In this document: positions 48,849 to 57,160 of the stretch, one piece after another
How the letters are laid out: each line of letters opens with the position of its first letter
Position numbering within the stretch: position 1 is the stretch's first letter
Notes under the pieces: generated by a model
Databases searched by the model: none
What the model saw: the letters and a program-made list of their open reading frames with translations, nothing else
Told to the model about the DNA's origin: nothing
Translations under genes and position numbers: made by a program
Assembly: GCA_035274425.1 (NCBI GenBank)
Contig: DATEOC010000030.1
Coordinates: forward strand, 41,463 to 105,462
Reading direction: 5' to 3'
Source: JADMIH01 sp035274425
Lineage (GTDB): Bacteria > Chloroflexota > Chloroflexia > QHBQ01 > JADMIH01
DNA: 64,000 nucleotides

Positions 48849-49643
48849 ATGACGAAGAGTAAAAAGGACCAGGAGCAGGGAGAGGATACAGCACCCGAAG
48901 CGGTTGAGATAGATACGATACCTTATCCTCGGGCTGGAGTTGTGAATGGTGGGCTGGAGGCAGAAAGAGGAGGTGAGGAAGGCCTCATTCTAGCCGATGA
49001 GGAGAGTACTGTAGCAGCTCTAGTGCCCCGTCCACTAGGCATTGACGTATCGAATCACCAGGGCATCATCAATTGGGCGGCGGTGCCAAGCTCAGGAAGG
49101 GTATTCGCTTTTGCCAAGGCCTCCGAGGGCACAGGCTTTATCGATCCCTTCTTCGCCCGCAACTGGAAGGGGATGAAGGACGCCGGGCTACTGCGGGGAG
49201 CTTACCATTTCTTCAGGCCTAGCGTTGACGCTACTGCCCAGGCTAATCTGTTCATACAGCAGGTCAAAAGGCTGGACCCAGGCGACCTGCCGCCGGTGAT
49301 TGACGTGGAAGCCCATGATAACAGGTCGGCCGCCGTTATCGTGCAAGGGATAAAACAATGGGTGGCACGCGTTCAGGATGCGCTGGGACGTGACCCGATG
49401 ATCTACACAGGTCCCAGTTTCTGGCAGACGCGGGTCGGCAACTCTAACGCCTTCAGCCAGACGCTCCCACTCTGGATCGCCCACTACGGTGTGGCGAAGC
49501 CTATCGTACCGGGGGGCTGGCCTTTCCATACTATTCACCAGTTCACCGATAACGGACAGGCGAATGGGGTCAGTGGCCCGGTCGATACGAATCGCTTCAA
49601 TGGAGATATGGCGGGATTGAGAAGGCTGGCAGGGTTCCCGTGA
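48849..49643 (+). CDS. GH25-family lysozyme without signal peptide
   Basis: About 264 residues from ATG 48849, which has GAGGAGG at good spacing. The first ~65 residues are charged and acidic with no export signal. The rest is a glycoside hydrolase family 25 barrel: RPLGIDVSNHQGIINWAAV, FAFAKASEGTGFIDPFFARNW, GAYHFFRPS, PPVIDVEAHD (catalytic D-x-E), IYTGPSFW and IHQFTDNGQANGVSGPVDTNRFNGD. It cleaves the glycan backbone of peptidoglycan. It is followed by the CHAP protein, probably in one operon behind the repressed promoter at 48441. Missing signal peptide means it must leave by another route or act on lysis. Confidence 0.88.
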   Translation: MTKSKKDQEQGEDTAPEAVEIDTIPYPRAGVVNGGLEAERGGEEGLILADEESTVAALVPRPLGIDVSNHQGIINWAAVPSSGRVFAFAKASEGTGFIDPFFARNWKGMKDAGLLRGAYHFFRPSVDATAQANLFIQQVKRLDPGDLPPVIDVEAHDNRSAAVIVQGIKQWVARVQDALGRDPMIYTGPSFWQTRVGNSNAFSQTLPLWIAHYGVAKPIVPGGWPFHTIHQFTDNGQANGVSGPVDTNRFNGDMAGLRRLAGFP

Positions 49644-49674
49644 GAGTAAAACCGAATAGGAAAGGAGCAAAAGA

Positions 49675-51372
49675 GTGAAATTGGCACTGGACAATGTCAG
49701 GCTGGAGATAGAGGCACCGGTGTTGCGTGATATGGAGTTCGTAGCCGCGAAGCCGGGGGATGCCAACCAGATCGCGACAGCAAGCGAATTGCAGCCGTTC
49801 CGGGAGGTGAGCATCATCGCCATGCCTGAGGGAAGCAAGCCGCCCGCGGAAGCTGTGCCGATGAGCGCATACGGGAACATAGAGAGCATCCACAGTCAGC
49901 TGGATGCGATGCGCGAAATGGACAGGGGAGTAGATGTCTTAGAGGTCGCCCCAGGCTATACAGACGTAAGCCCCAGTGCGATCTTGTTCGGCCAGACGGT
50001 GAGGGGGCACGCGACTCTCCAACGTGCGATGCTCACTGATGAGGTATTTACACCTGTGCTCGTGGTGGAGTGGGCCGCAGATGCAGGGCCACGCACCTGG
50101 ATTGTCAGGGTCAGCCAGGAATTACCCCCAGAGGTGGACAGCCTCGCGGCCGCACAGTCTTACCTCTCTGCTGTGGAAGGTCTGACGCTTGATAGCACCG
50201 ACCCTGGAGTAGAAACAAGCCTGGTTCCTGACACCGAGCGATCAGCCCCGCCCCTCGAAAGTGTTGAGTTAGAAGCGGTAGCTGTAGGGGCGACCCCTGA
50301 CGTGCTCCCACCGCCGCCTTGGTGGAGCGATCCCGTTTGCGACAGGAGGTACTACACACCACCAAGAGCCCCTGAAACATCGCGGCCTCTGGGCGGCTCC
50401 TACATAGGCGTGCTGGCGTGCGGGCCAAAACCGAGCAATCGCGCCATCTATGACGTGCGTGCCTTCATGAAGCCGGGGGACTTCGGCATCCTGGAATGGG
50501 AGTGTGTGGAGCTATCGATTCGATTCATGTACATGGCATATGGGATACCGCAACTCCCCTTCGGCACAAACGGCAGCGATGTGGTCAAGGAGTATGCCAA
50601 GAGCACGCAGGGACAGAAGCTGGAATTGATAGCCAATGGCACGCGTGGAACCTACCCGCGCCCAGGTGACATATTGAGCTACGGCCAGCCCGGCACAGTC
50701 GGCCACACCGCAGTGTGCATAGAGTCCAACGTAGACGCGAACGGCAACGGTACCATCAAGGTACTTGAGGAGAACAACTCGAATGGAGGGATAGCATCAC
50801 ACACGGTACGCAAATGGCGCGTAGAGGCGTTTATGACCATATTCAACTACCTGCACAAGCCCCTACCGGCCGGTATACAGGACAACGGCTCGCACCTGCT
50901 GAGCACGGTCACCAACCCGGCCAACACTATCAGTGGAGGTTTCAAGCAGCTGTGGGAGAAGCCTCACCTAGGGCTGTTCGTTTGTGGGTACCCTATCACG
51001 AGCGAAATGGCGGAGAACAACCTCACGGTGCAGTACTTTGAGAACGTACGTATGGAGTGGCAGCCTGGTACCCAGCCACGGTTTGGGCCGGTTGGTACCG
51101 AATATGTGCAGCTCGCCGGCATAGAAAACGGCAACGAGCCTGGCGGACCGGGTAGTGAGAACTTCTCATCGGGCCACTCAGTGGGGGGCCGATTCCTGGA
51201 GCTTTACAAGCGGCTTGGGCCGGGGGTATGTGGCCTCCCTATCACCGGGGAGATAGCGGAGCCGCAGAATGGCCTCACGGTGCAGTACTTCCAGAACGTA
51301 AGGATGGAAAGGGCTCAAAGCGGGCCGGCGAGATTCGGGGCGGTTGCCCGTTTGCTGCGCGATTTTCGCTAA
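49675..51372 (+). CDS. CHAP-domain peptidoglycan amidase/peptidase with wall-type repeats
   Basis: A 565-residue protein starting at GTG 49675 (AAAGGAG upstream). Residues 1-200 are an unrecognised domain without signal peptide. Residues ~260-400 are a CHAP domain: FGILEWECVELSIRFMYM (catalytic Cys), RPGDILSYGQPGTVGHTAVCIE (catalytic His) and IKVLEENNS. Two C-terminal wall-type repeats follow (LFVCGYPITSEMAENNLTVQYFENVRMEW and VCGLPITGEIAEPQNGLTVQYFQNVRME). CHAP domains cut peptide or amide bonds of peptidoglycan. Together with the GH25 lysozyme 32 bases upstream it makes a two-enzyme wall-cutting set, again without an export signal. Confidence 0.8.
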   Translation: MKLALDNVRLEIEAPVLRDMEFVAAKPGDANQIATASELQPFREVSIIAMPEGSKPPAEAVPMSAYGNIESIHSQLDAMREMDRGVDVLEVAPGYTDVSPSAILFGQTVRGHATLQRAMLTDEVFTPVLVVEWAADAGPRTWIVRVSQELPPEVDSLAAAQSYLSAVEGLTLDSTDPGVETSLVPDTERSAPPLESVELEAVAVGATPDVLPPPPWWSDPVCDRRYYTPPRAPETSRPLGGSYIGVLACGPKPSNRAIYDVRAFMKPGDFGILEWECVELSIRFMYMAYGIPQLPFGTNGSDVVKEYAKSTQGQKLELIANGTRGTYPRPGDILSYGQPGTVGHTAVCIESNVDANGNGTIKVLEENNSNGGIASHTVRKWRVEAFMTIFNYLHKPLPAGIQDNGSHLLSTVTNPANTISGGFKQLWEKPHLGLFVCGYPITSEMAENNLTVQYFENVRMEWQPGTQPRFGPVGTEYVQLAGIENGNEPGGPGSENFSSGHSVGGRFLELYKRLGPGVCGLPITGEIAEPQNGLTVQYFQNVRMERAQSGPARFGAVARLLRDFR

Positions 51373-51429
51373 TTTCTATCTTGGCATCCTGGCCTATAAC
51401 CTGTATATTGGGGTCAAAGGGGAAACGTC

Positions 51430-52476
51430 TTGCGCATCCTCATTATGGCCCTCCTCCCGATAGGGGATACACTCTTCGCCACGCCAGCTATACATGCCCT
51501 CCGCAAGCGGTATCCAGGAGCGCACATAACGGCGCTTACTTACCCCACCAACAAGGGCATCCTGCGCTCCAACCCCGATATAGACGATTTCCTGGCGTGG
51601 CCGACGCGGGAGGCGTGGCCTGGCATGAGGAACGTTCTCAAGCTCTTCTGGAGGCTCCGGCGCGCCCGCTTCGACCTGTCGGTGGAGTTCTCGAACTACA
51701 ATCTCTGGATCGCCAGGCTCGCGGGTATCGGGGAGCGCACCGAGATGAACCTTCCACGCTTCTGGTGGGGCCTGCCCGGCGCGGGGCACGAGTGGCGCAA
51801 GCACCACGCCGTGGAGCATTACAGCGACATTGTGCGGCGCATCGGTATCCCAGTCGAGGAGCTGCGGCTGCGCCTCTACCCCGATGCGGAGGAGGAGGCC
51901 CGCGCTCAGGGCTGGCTTGACCGCCACCGCATAGAGGAAGGGGAGTTATTGATAGCAATGCACCCCGGCGGGGAAGGTCTGTGGGGCCGCAAGCGGTGGC
52001 CCGTCGAGCGTTTCGCTGAAGTCGCTGATGGCCTCTGCGGCAAGCTAGGAGCGCGCATCGTCATTATGGGCGGGAAGGACGAAGCTCACCTCGCGGCGGA
52101 GCTGGCAGCGCGCACGCACGCCAATATCATCAACGCTGTGGGCCAGACTACCCTGGGAGAGACGGCGGCCCTCACCAGGCGCTGCACCCTCTTCATCGGC
52201 AACGACTCAAGTCCGCTCCACATGGCCGTCGCTATGGGCACTCGCGTTGTCGCCATACACGGCCTGACCGACCCGCGCAGCTACCACCCCTGGGTTCCGG
52301 GCGGCAAAGAGGGAGTGGATTACGCAATAGTGCGCTCACCACTCCCATGCGCTCATCGCTTTCCCCTTGTAGGAGGCATAACCATCCCCGCATGGTTCAC
52401 CATCCTCCGCTGCCCAGCGCTCGAAGCGATAAAACCGCAACAGGTGCTAGACGCGGCGCTCTCTCTGCTTACTTAG
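51430..52476 (+). CDS. Glycosyltransferase family 9 (heptosyltransferase-like)
   Basis: A 348-residue GT-B glycosyltransferase. Start TTG 51430 (GGGGAAA upstream) gives MRILIMALLPIGDTLFATPAIHALRKRYPGAHI, typical of the family. Later blocks are IAMHPGGEGLWGRKRWPVERFAEVADGL, TTLGETAALTRRCTLFIGNDSSPLHMAVAMGTRVVAIHG. Family members transfer heptose or related sugars to envelope polymers; the acceptor here is unknown. It follows the CHAP gene on the same strand after a 57-base gap. Confidence 0.88.
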   Translation: MRILIMALLPIGDTLFATPAIHALRKRYPGAHITALTYPTNKGILRSNPDIDDFLAWPTREAWPGMRNVLKLFWRLRRARFDLSVEFSNYNLWIARLAGIGERTEMNLPRFWWGLPGAGHEWRKHHAVEHYSDIVRRIGIPVEELRLRLYPDAEEEARAQGWLDRHRIEEGELLIAMHPGGEGLWGRKRWPVERFAEVADGLCGKLGARIVIMGGKDEAHLAAELAARTHANIINAVGQTTLGETAALTRRCTLFIGNDSSPLHMAVAMGTRVVAIHGLTDPRSYHPWVPGGKEGVDYAIVRSPLPCAHRFPLVGGITIPAWFTILRCPALEAIKPQQVLDAALSLLT

Positions 52477-52492
52477 AAGTCCTGTCCGAAAT

Positions 52493-52513
52493 GGACGATA
52501 GACGATAGACGAT
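52493..52513. repeat. Heptanucleotide tandem repeat (AGACGAT x3)
   Basis: GGACGAT and two AGACGAT units between convergent genes. Confidence 0.85.
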
Positions 52514-52528
52514 GGGCGAATGTGGCTG

Positions 52529-53035
52529 TCAATTGGGTTTGTCGTCAAACGGTAGTATAGGTTGCTCCCGGTCCGTCAGGTTGACTACCTGTGCGCTGCT
52601 TGCCCGCACGAGGTCCGCAGGGGCGATCAATATCTCCTCACCCCACTTGCCTGCGCCTACACCGAGCAGAGGCTCTTCCAGGAGCGACGCCTCGATAAAG
52701 GTGCGGAAGCCCTCCGGCTGCCAGCTGAAAGGAGGTATCGAGCCTATCACGTAGCCGGTCGTCTCCTTCACGCTATCTGGGCTTGCCATCTGGATATTGC
52801 GCGAGCCGATGGCCTTCTTCAAGTGCCCTGAGATGGCGTTCTGGTCACCGCCGAGCATCACTAGCACCCGCTCTCCCTTGTCCGACTCGAAGATGAGGGT
52901 CTTCACCATCTGGCGCTCGCGGAAGCCAAGCGCCCGCGCTACTGATGCAGCGCCCTTCTCTGTCGTATCCGGGAAGCTGCGCCGCTCGTATGGTATCCCA
53001 AGCCTGTCAAGGTGCTCATGCGCAGGTAAAATCAT
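52529..53035 (-). CDS. YbaK/EbsC-type aminoacyl-tRNA deacylase
   Basis: A 168-residue YbaK/ProX editing-domain protein: LDRLGIPYERRSFPDTTEKGAASVARALGFRERQMVKTLIF (with the conserved lysine), LVMLGGDQNAISGHLKKAIG, then GYVIGSIPPFSW and a substrate-loop GAGKWGEEILIAPADLV. Such enzymes hydrolyse mischarged tRNAs such as Cys- or Ala-tRNA(Pro). ATG 53035 has GAGGAGG upstream and follows the pentapeptide gene by five bases. Confidence 0.88.
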   Translation of the reverse strand: MILPAHEHLDRLGIPYERRSFPDTTEKGAASVARALGFRERQMVKTLIFESDKGERVLVMLGGDQNAISGHLKKAIGSRNIQMASPDSVKETTGYVIGSIPPFSWQPEGFRTFIEASLLEEPLLGVGAGKWGEEILIAPADLVRASSAQVVNLTDREQPILPFDDKPN

Positions 53036-53040
53036 TTATC

Positions 53041-53358
53041 CTAATCCTCCTCACTCTTGACTACCAGTCCCAGTAAGCTGGCGAAGCTGAGCGCCTGGGA
53101 AGGGTCAACGATTGCGCCTTGTAGCTCATCAAGCCCGACCTTCAGACCCTCGATGCTCGAGCCTCTAAAGTCCGCACCTGACAGCCTTGCCCCAGTCATA
53201 TCACATCTGGTGAGGTTGCACCTTGAAAATAGTACGCCTGATAGGTCGGCCCCCACAAAGTCTGCCTCTGTCAGGTCGCAACTCTCGAAGCGAACGGACT
53301 TGAAAACTGCCGATCTGAAGAGTACGAACTCTCCTTTGCACTCTTTGATTTGTCGCAC
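53041..53358 (-). CDS. Pentapeptide-repeat protein, possibly 5'-truncated
   Basis: A 105-residue frame starting at GTG 53358 with no Shine-Dalgarno and a stop just upstream. It holds about ten A(D/N)LXX pentapeptides (FKSVRFESCDLTEADFVGADLSGVLFSRCNLTRCDMTGARLSGADFRG), forming a short right-handed quadrilateral helix, then a C-terminal segment. It overlaps the DxWAVG lipoprotein gene on the same strand by 88 bases in another frame, which is unusual: the lipoprotein's last 30 residues look non-native, so a frameshift or recent fusion at the junction is likely. Confidence 0.7.
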   Translation of the reverse strand: MRQIKECKGEFVLFRSAVFKSVRFESCDLTEADFVGADLSGVLFSRCNLTRCDMTGARLSGADFRGSSIEGLKVGLDELQGAIVDPSQALSFASLLGLVVKSEED

Positions 53359-54473
53359 GGCTCAGAGGTATAGCGTAGAAACAAAGGCTTGCTCTCGTTA
53401 TCATGCCCCCTGGAGCCTACCGCCCATAACGTCTTATCTACAGCAGCCAGCCCCAACAGCCTCGTATCTTCACCCGGCAATGGGTTCGCCAGTGCGCTCC
53501 ACGTCTTGCCGTCCCAGCGCATCAGGAGCAGTTGGCGGGTAAGAGGATTATCCGCGTATTCGCCCACCGCCCAGATATCGTCGGGTGAGAGCGCTACCAC
53601 CTCATGCGGGTATGGACCTGCCGCGAGCTTAGGGGAGTGCGCACCTGCCCACCTCTGCCCGTCCCAGTGTAGCACGACCCCCTCGTTGCCGTCATTCCCC
53701 ACTACCCAAACGCTCTCAGGCCCGGCCACCGCTATCCCATCCAGGTATCCCCCCGTATAGCTTTCGGGCGTGTCCTCTACGCTCCATTCCCTGCCGTTCC
53801 AGTGTAGCACCTGCGTTCCGGCGGCCCACACGTCATCCCTCGATACGGCTCGCACCGCGAGCAGATTGTGCGTGCTGGCTCGCGGCGTCTCTACCTGCGA
53901 CCACGACTTGCCGTCCCAGTGCAGCACCATCATGTGCGCGTCAACGTGCTCGCCCGCCAGGTAGCTCCCTACGGCCCACGCATCGTGCGAGGCTGTCGCA
54001 GAGACGTCATAGATGGTGTTGTCGAGCGCGCCGGGGTTGGGTGTGGACACGAGGCTCCATGCCTTGCCGTCCCAATGCATCGCCAGGGCTTTGAAGTGAG
54101 CGCCATCGGGGGCGTAAGCGCCCACCGCCCACACGTCGCTGCCGGAGCTGCCGGCGATGGCGTAGAGATTGTTCTTACTGGCTGGACCATCAGCGCCGTT
54201 CAAGCTGGGAATTACGCTCCATTGCGCGCCGTCCCAGTGCATAGTCAGTGTGGTGGACTTCTCTCCACCGAGTGTAGCCTGCTGGCCTACCGCCCAAATG
54301 TCGCTATCGGAAAAGGCAGTGATGCCGCCCATCTGCACATACCCCGCCTGCAACGTGGGTGCAGGTATGTCGGCCCAGCAGCCTGGAGGAAGCTGGGCAT
54401 CCGTGGATGGGTTCCCGCCCGTGCACGCGGTGAGAAGTAATCCTGCAAGGAGTAAGACCAGTGTGCGCAACAC
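53271..54473 (-). CDS. Lipoprotein with DxWAVG beta-propeller repeats
   Basis: About 400 residues from GTG 54473, giving the lipoprotein signal MLRTLVLLLAGLLLTACTGG. The longer open frame to 54662 is only a read-through of a dispersed repeat element. Seven repeats of the type SDIWAVGQQ...LTMHWDGAQWSVIPS fill the mature protein; the paralogue is the SLH protein at 33147. After LFLRYTSEP the frame runs into DKSKSAKESSYSSDRQFSS..., which is the pentapeptide-repeat gene in another frame, so the natural C-terminus is probably near 53355. Function unknown; surface-exposed propeller. Confidence 0.75.
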   Translation of the reverse strand: MLRTLVLLLAGLLLTACTGGNPSTDAQLPPGCWADIPAPTLQAGYVQMGGITAFSDSDIWAVGQQATLGGEKSTTLTMHWDGAQWSVIPSLNGADGPASKNNLYAIAGSSGSDVWAVGAYAPDGAHFKALAMHWDGKAWSLVSTPNPGALDNTIYDVSATASHDAWAVGSYLAGEHVDAHMMVLHWDGKSWSQVETPRASTHNLLAVRAVSRDDVWAAGTQVLHWNGREWSVEDTPESYTGGYLDGIAVAGPESVWVVGNDGNEGVVLHWDGQRWAGAHSPKLAAGPYPHEVVALSPDDIWAVGEYADNPLTRQLLLMRWDGKTWSALANPLPGEDTRLLGLAAVDKTLWAVGSRGHDNESKPLFLRYTSEPCDKSKSAKESSYSSDRQFSSPFASRVAT

Positions 54474-54527
54474 GATTCTGGGCGTGCATGGTGATCGATG
54501 AACATTGATGAGATAATTCGTTGAGGT

Positions 54528-54595
54528 GCGTGTGGCACCGCCCGGCACATAAATGTGCGGGCTACAGATACGAAGCCCGCCTGCGCGGGCTATGG
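54528..54595 (-). repeat. Dispersed two-hairpin repeat element, copy C
   Basis: Read on the minus strand it gives AGCCCGCGCAGGCGGGCT (first hairpin), then GTAGCCCGCACATTTATGTG and CCGGGCGGTGCCACAC. Lies in the 5' region of the lipoprotein gene. Confidence 0.8.
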
Positions 54596-54764
54596 TATAG
54601 GTACCTGGTATATGGATTGAACTGTTTTTTTCCACCCGTCGCCGGGTTTGGTTTGCAGGCATGCTCTAGGATAACACCCCGGCGAAATCTACAGCAACAT
54701 CCCAAACAAAAAGTGAGGGCCAAGCAACCTTGCTTGACCCTCAGTTCTCAGTCCCCAGTCCTCG

Positions 54765-55550
54765 TTACTTCGCCTCGTAGGTGACAATCACGTCGACCTG
54801 CACGCTCTGCTGGCCGGGGAAGATGGGGCCGGAAGCGCCACCCGCGCCCAGCCCGCCCTTGTCGTAGTAGACAGGTCCGGGCACGTTGGCGTTCGCCTCA
54901 GTCACGCTGACGACCTTGCCCAGGGTAAGGTTGGATAGGCCTGCCAGCCTGGTGGCGCGTGCCTCCGCGTCCTTGACTGCGTTCTCGTATGCCTGCTGCG
55001 AGAGCCTGTCAGGGTTAGAGAAGGTATAGCCGACGTTGTAGAGTGTGTTGGCCCCTGCGCTCACCAGCTGGTCGAGCACGTCGGGCGCTTTCAGAGGATC
55101 GCGGAAGGTCACTTCCAACATGCTCGTCACGCGGAAGCCGGTCAGCTTCGGAACGCCCATCATCCCTTTATCGTTGGCGCTCCCGTAGTCCATGACAGGC
55201 TCTACGGTGTACTGTACGGTCCTGTAGTCCTTCTCCTCGATACCTGCTGCCTTCAGCTTCGCGGCCATCGCGTCCATCGCCGCCGAGACCTTTGTCTGTG
55301 TGGCCTTGATGGTGCTCTCCTGATAGGAGGCCCCTACGTTGACCACGAGCATGTCGGGCTTCGCGGTGATGCTGCCGCTCCCCCGCACGGTGATCTGCGG
55401 GACTTTCCCTGTATTGTTGTCGTTGTTCTGGGCCGATGCGGGGGAGGCGTTGCGAGGCGCAAGCCACACTACCGCGAATGCGCTCAATATCATTGCCACA
55501 GATAACGCCACGCTTGCCAATGCCAGTACCCTATTATTTCCCGATTTCAT
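54765..55550 (-). CDS. SIMPL-domain (DUF541) periplasmic/exported protein
   Basis: About 261 residues from ATG 55550 (GAGGAG upstream). A signal/anchor segment VLALASVALSVAMILSAFAVVWLAP is followed by the SIMPL domain: PQITVRGSGSITAKPDMLVVNVGASYQE, MDAMAAKLKAAGIEEKDYRT, and TEANANVPGPVYYDKGG. The E. coli relative YggE is linked to oxidative-stress protection and family members oligomerise into rings. Function here unknown. Complete and typical in length. Confidence 0.88.
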   Translation of the reverse strand: MKSGNNRVLALASVALSVAMILSAFAVVWLAPRNASPASAQNNDNNTGKVPQITVRGSGSITAKPDMLVVNVGASYQESTIKATQTKVSAAMDAMAAKLKAAGIEEKDYRTVQYTVEPVMDYGSANDKGMMGVPKLTGFRVTSMLEVTFRDPLKAPDVLDQLVSAGANTLYNVGYTFSNPDRLSQQAYENAVKDAEARATRLAGLSNLTLGKVVSVTEANANVPGPVYYDKGGLGAGGASGPIFPGQQSVQVDVIVTYEAK

Positions 55551-55682
55551 CTCTTTCTTACTCCTCTTCTTATGATTTAGCCCTTTTGTAGGGCAGCTTA
55601 TATTGTTGAGACGATTGGGGTATGAGAAAAGTTCCATTACTTATTGTCCTTAAGGATGCCCCAAAAGAGAAGCACCTTTTTG

Positions 55683-55767
55683 CCTGTCATTCCGAACGGA
55701 GTGAGGAATCTGGAAATCCCTCCACCTGGCAAGCTCGGAGATTCCTCACTTCATTCGGAATGACAGG
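55683..55767. repeat. REP-type inverted repeat
   Basis: Arms 55683-55711 and 55739-55767 (CCTGTCATTCCGAA...GAGGAATCT) match at 27 of 29 positions around a 27-base loop; same family as 44876-44962. Confidence 0.85.
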
Positions 55768-55903
55768 TCGAGGGATGCTGCTCCATGCTACATCTATAGC
55801 CTCCTAGCTCTGCATCGGCCCTGGATTGAGGCGTTCGGAGGTAGCACTAGTTGTGGTAGAATAGCACTACGAAGTTTGGTCTGTAGTATGGGTGAGAAGG
55901 GCG

Positions 55904-57160
55904 ATGAAAGACTTTTTTATCAGCTATAACAAGGCGGACCGCTCGTGGGCCGAGTGGATTGCCTGGCAGTTGGTAGAGGCGAAATATGAAGTCGCAATTC
56001 AGGCGTGGGACTTCCGGCCAGCCTCGAACTTTGTGGTCAATATGCAGCAAGCCGCAGAGGATGCCGAGCGGACCATAGCCGTTTTGTCCCCTGATTACTT
56101 TACGGCGGAATTTACTCATTCCGAGTGGACTGCGGCTTTTGTGCAGGACCCCAAGGGAGAGAAGGGTATCCTGGTGCCGGTGCTGGTCAGGGAAACTGAC
56201 CTGAAGGGACTGTGGCGCTCAATAAACTACATCAAACTGGTAGGGCTGGACGAAGAAGCCGCCAGAGATGCCCTACTCGCGGGGGTACGTCGTGAGCGTG
56301 CCACGCCAACTACACAGCCCAACTTTCCTGACGCGCCGCAACGTTCAGTATCCAAGCGCCCTCGGTTCCCCGGAGCGTTACCCGGAACCTGGAACGTCCC
56401 GCACCAGCGCAACCCGAACTTCACCGGGCGCGAGGAGCTTCTGACCAACCTCCGAGCGGCGCTGACGTCTGGGCAGCACGCCGCGGTGACGCAGGCCATT
56501 CACGGGTTGGGAGGCGTCGGTAAGACGCAGCTTGCCATAGAGTACGCGTATCGCTACGCCGCAGAATATGATATTGTCTGGTGGGTGCGGTCTGAGGAGC
56601 CTTCAACGTTAGCTGCCGGGTACGCGGCCCTCGCCACCAAACTGGGGATGCCGGAGCAAAGCGCCAAAGACCAGGTAGCTATTGCTCAAGCCGTTCGGGA
56701 GTGGCTGGGACAAAACTCAGGTTGGCTGCTCGTGTTCGACAACGCTCCGAATCAAAATGCCGTGCGTGACTACTTACCTCAAGGAGCTACCGGGCACGTC
56801 ATTATTACCTCTCGTGACAGTAATTGGCGGGGTGTGGCAACACCACTCCCCGTCCAGGTCCTAACCCAGGACGAGTCGGTTAACTTCCTCCTGAAACGCA
56901 CGGGACAAACGGATAGAGCAGCAGCAGCTAAACTGGCCGAGGAGCTAGGCAATCTGCCGTTGGCACTGGAGCAGGCAGGGGCTTATATGGAGGAGTCTGG
57001 GAGATCGCTTTCAGCCTACTTGGAGCTGTTCCAGACCCGGCAGCGAGAAATCCTGAAGCGCGGCACTCTCTCTACGGACTATCCTGCCACCGTCGCTACT
57101 ACGTGGGAACTCTCGTTTCAAGAGGTGCAGAAAGCATCACCGCAGGAGCAGACCTGTTGA
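55904..57160 (+). CDS. TIR-NB-ARC protein, N-terminal part of a frameshifted gene
   Basis: From ATG 55904 (AGAAGGG upstream) about 418 residues. Residues 1-140 are a TIR domain of the bacterial NLR type: KDFFISYNKADRSWAEWIAWQLVEA, AWDFRPASNFVVNMQQAAEDAERTIAVLSPDYF. Residues ~165-418 are an NB-ARC STAND ATPase: HGLGGVGKTQLAIEYAYRYA (Walker A), GWLLVFDNAP (Walker B), HVIITSRDSNW and LGNLPLALEQAGAYM. The frame breaks at the TGA at 57158-57160 just after the winged-helix region begins; a one-base loss near 57139 would explain it, since the next frame continues with AGADLLNLCAFLAPDDIP. TIR-STAND proteins trigger NAD depletion on phage sensing. Confidence 0.85.
   Translation: MKDFFISYNKADRSWAEWIAWQLVEAKYEVAIQAWDFRPASNFVVNMQQAAEDAERTIAVLSPDYFTAEFTHSEWTAAFVQDPKGEKGILVPVLVRETDLKGLWRSINYIKLVGLDEEAARDALLAGVRRERATPTTQPNFPDAPQRSVSKRPRFPGALPGTWNVPHQRNPNFTGREELLTNLRAALTSGQHAAVTQAIHGLGGVGKTQLAIEYAYRYAAEYDIVWWVRSEEPSTLAAGYAALATKLGMPEQSAKDQVAIAQAVREWLGQNSGWLLVFDNAPNQNAVRDYLPQGATGHVIITSRDSNWRGVATPLPVQVLTQDESVNFLLKRTGQTDRAAAAKLAEELGNLPLALEQAGAYMEESGRSLSAYLELFQTRQREILKRGTLSTDYPATVATTWELSFQEVQKASPQEQTC

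Noticed and set aside
54474..54662. 63-codon extension of the DxWAVG lipoprotein
   Set aside because: It reads through the dispersed two-hairpin repeat and would destroy the lipoprotein signal; GTG 54473 is preferred.
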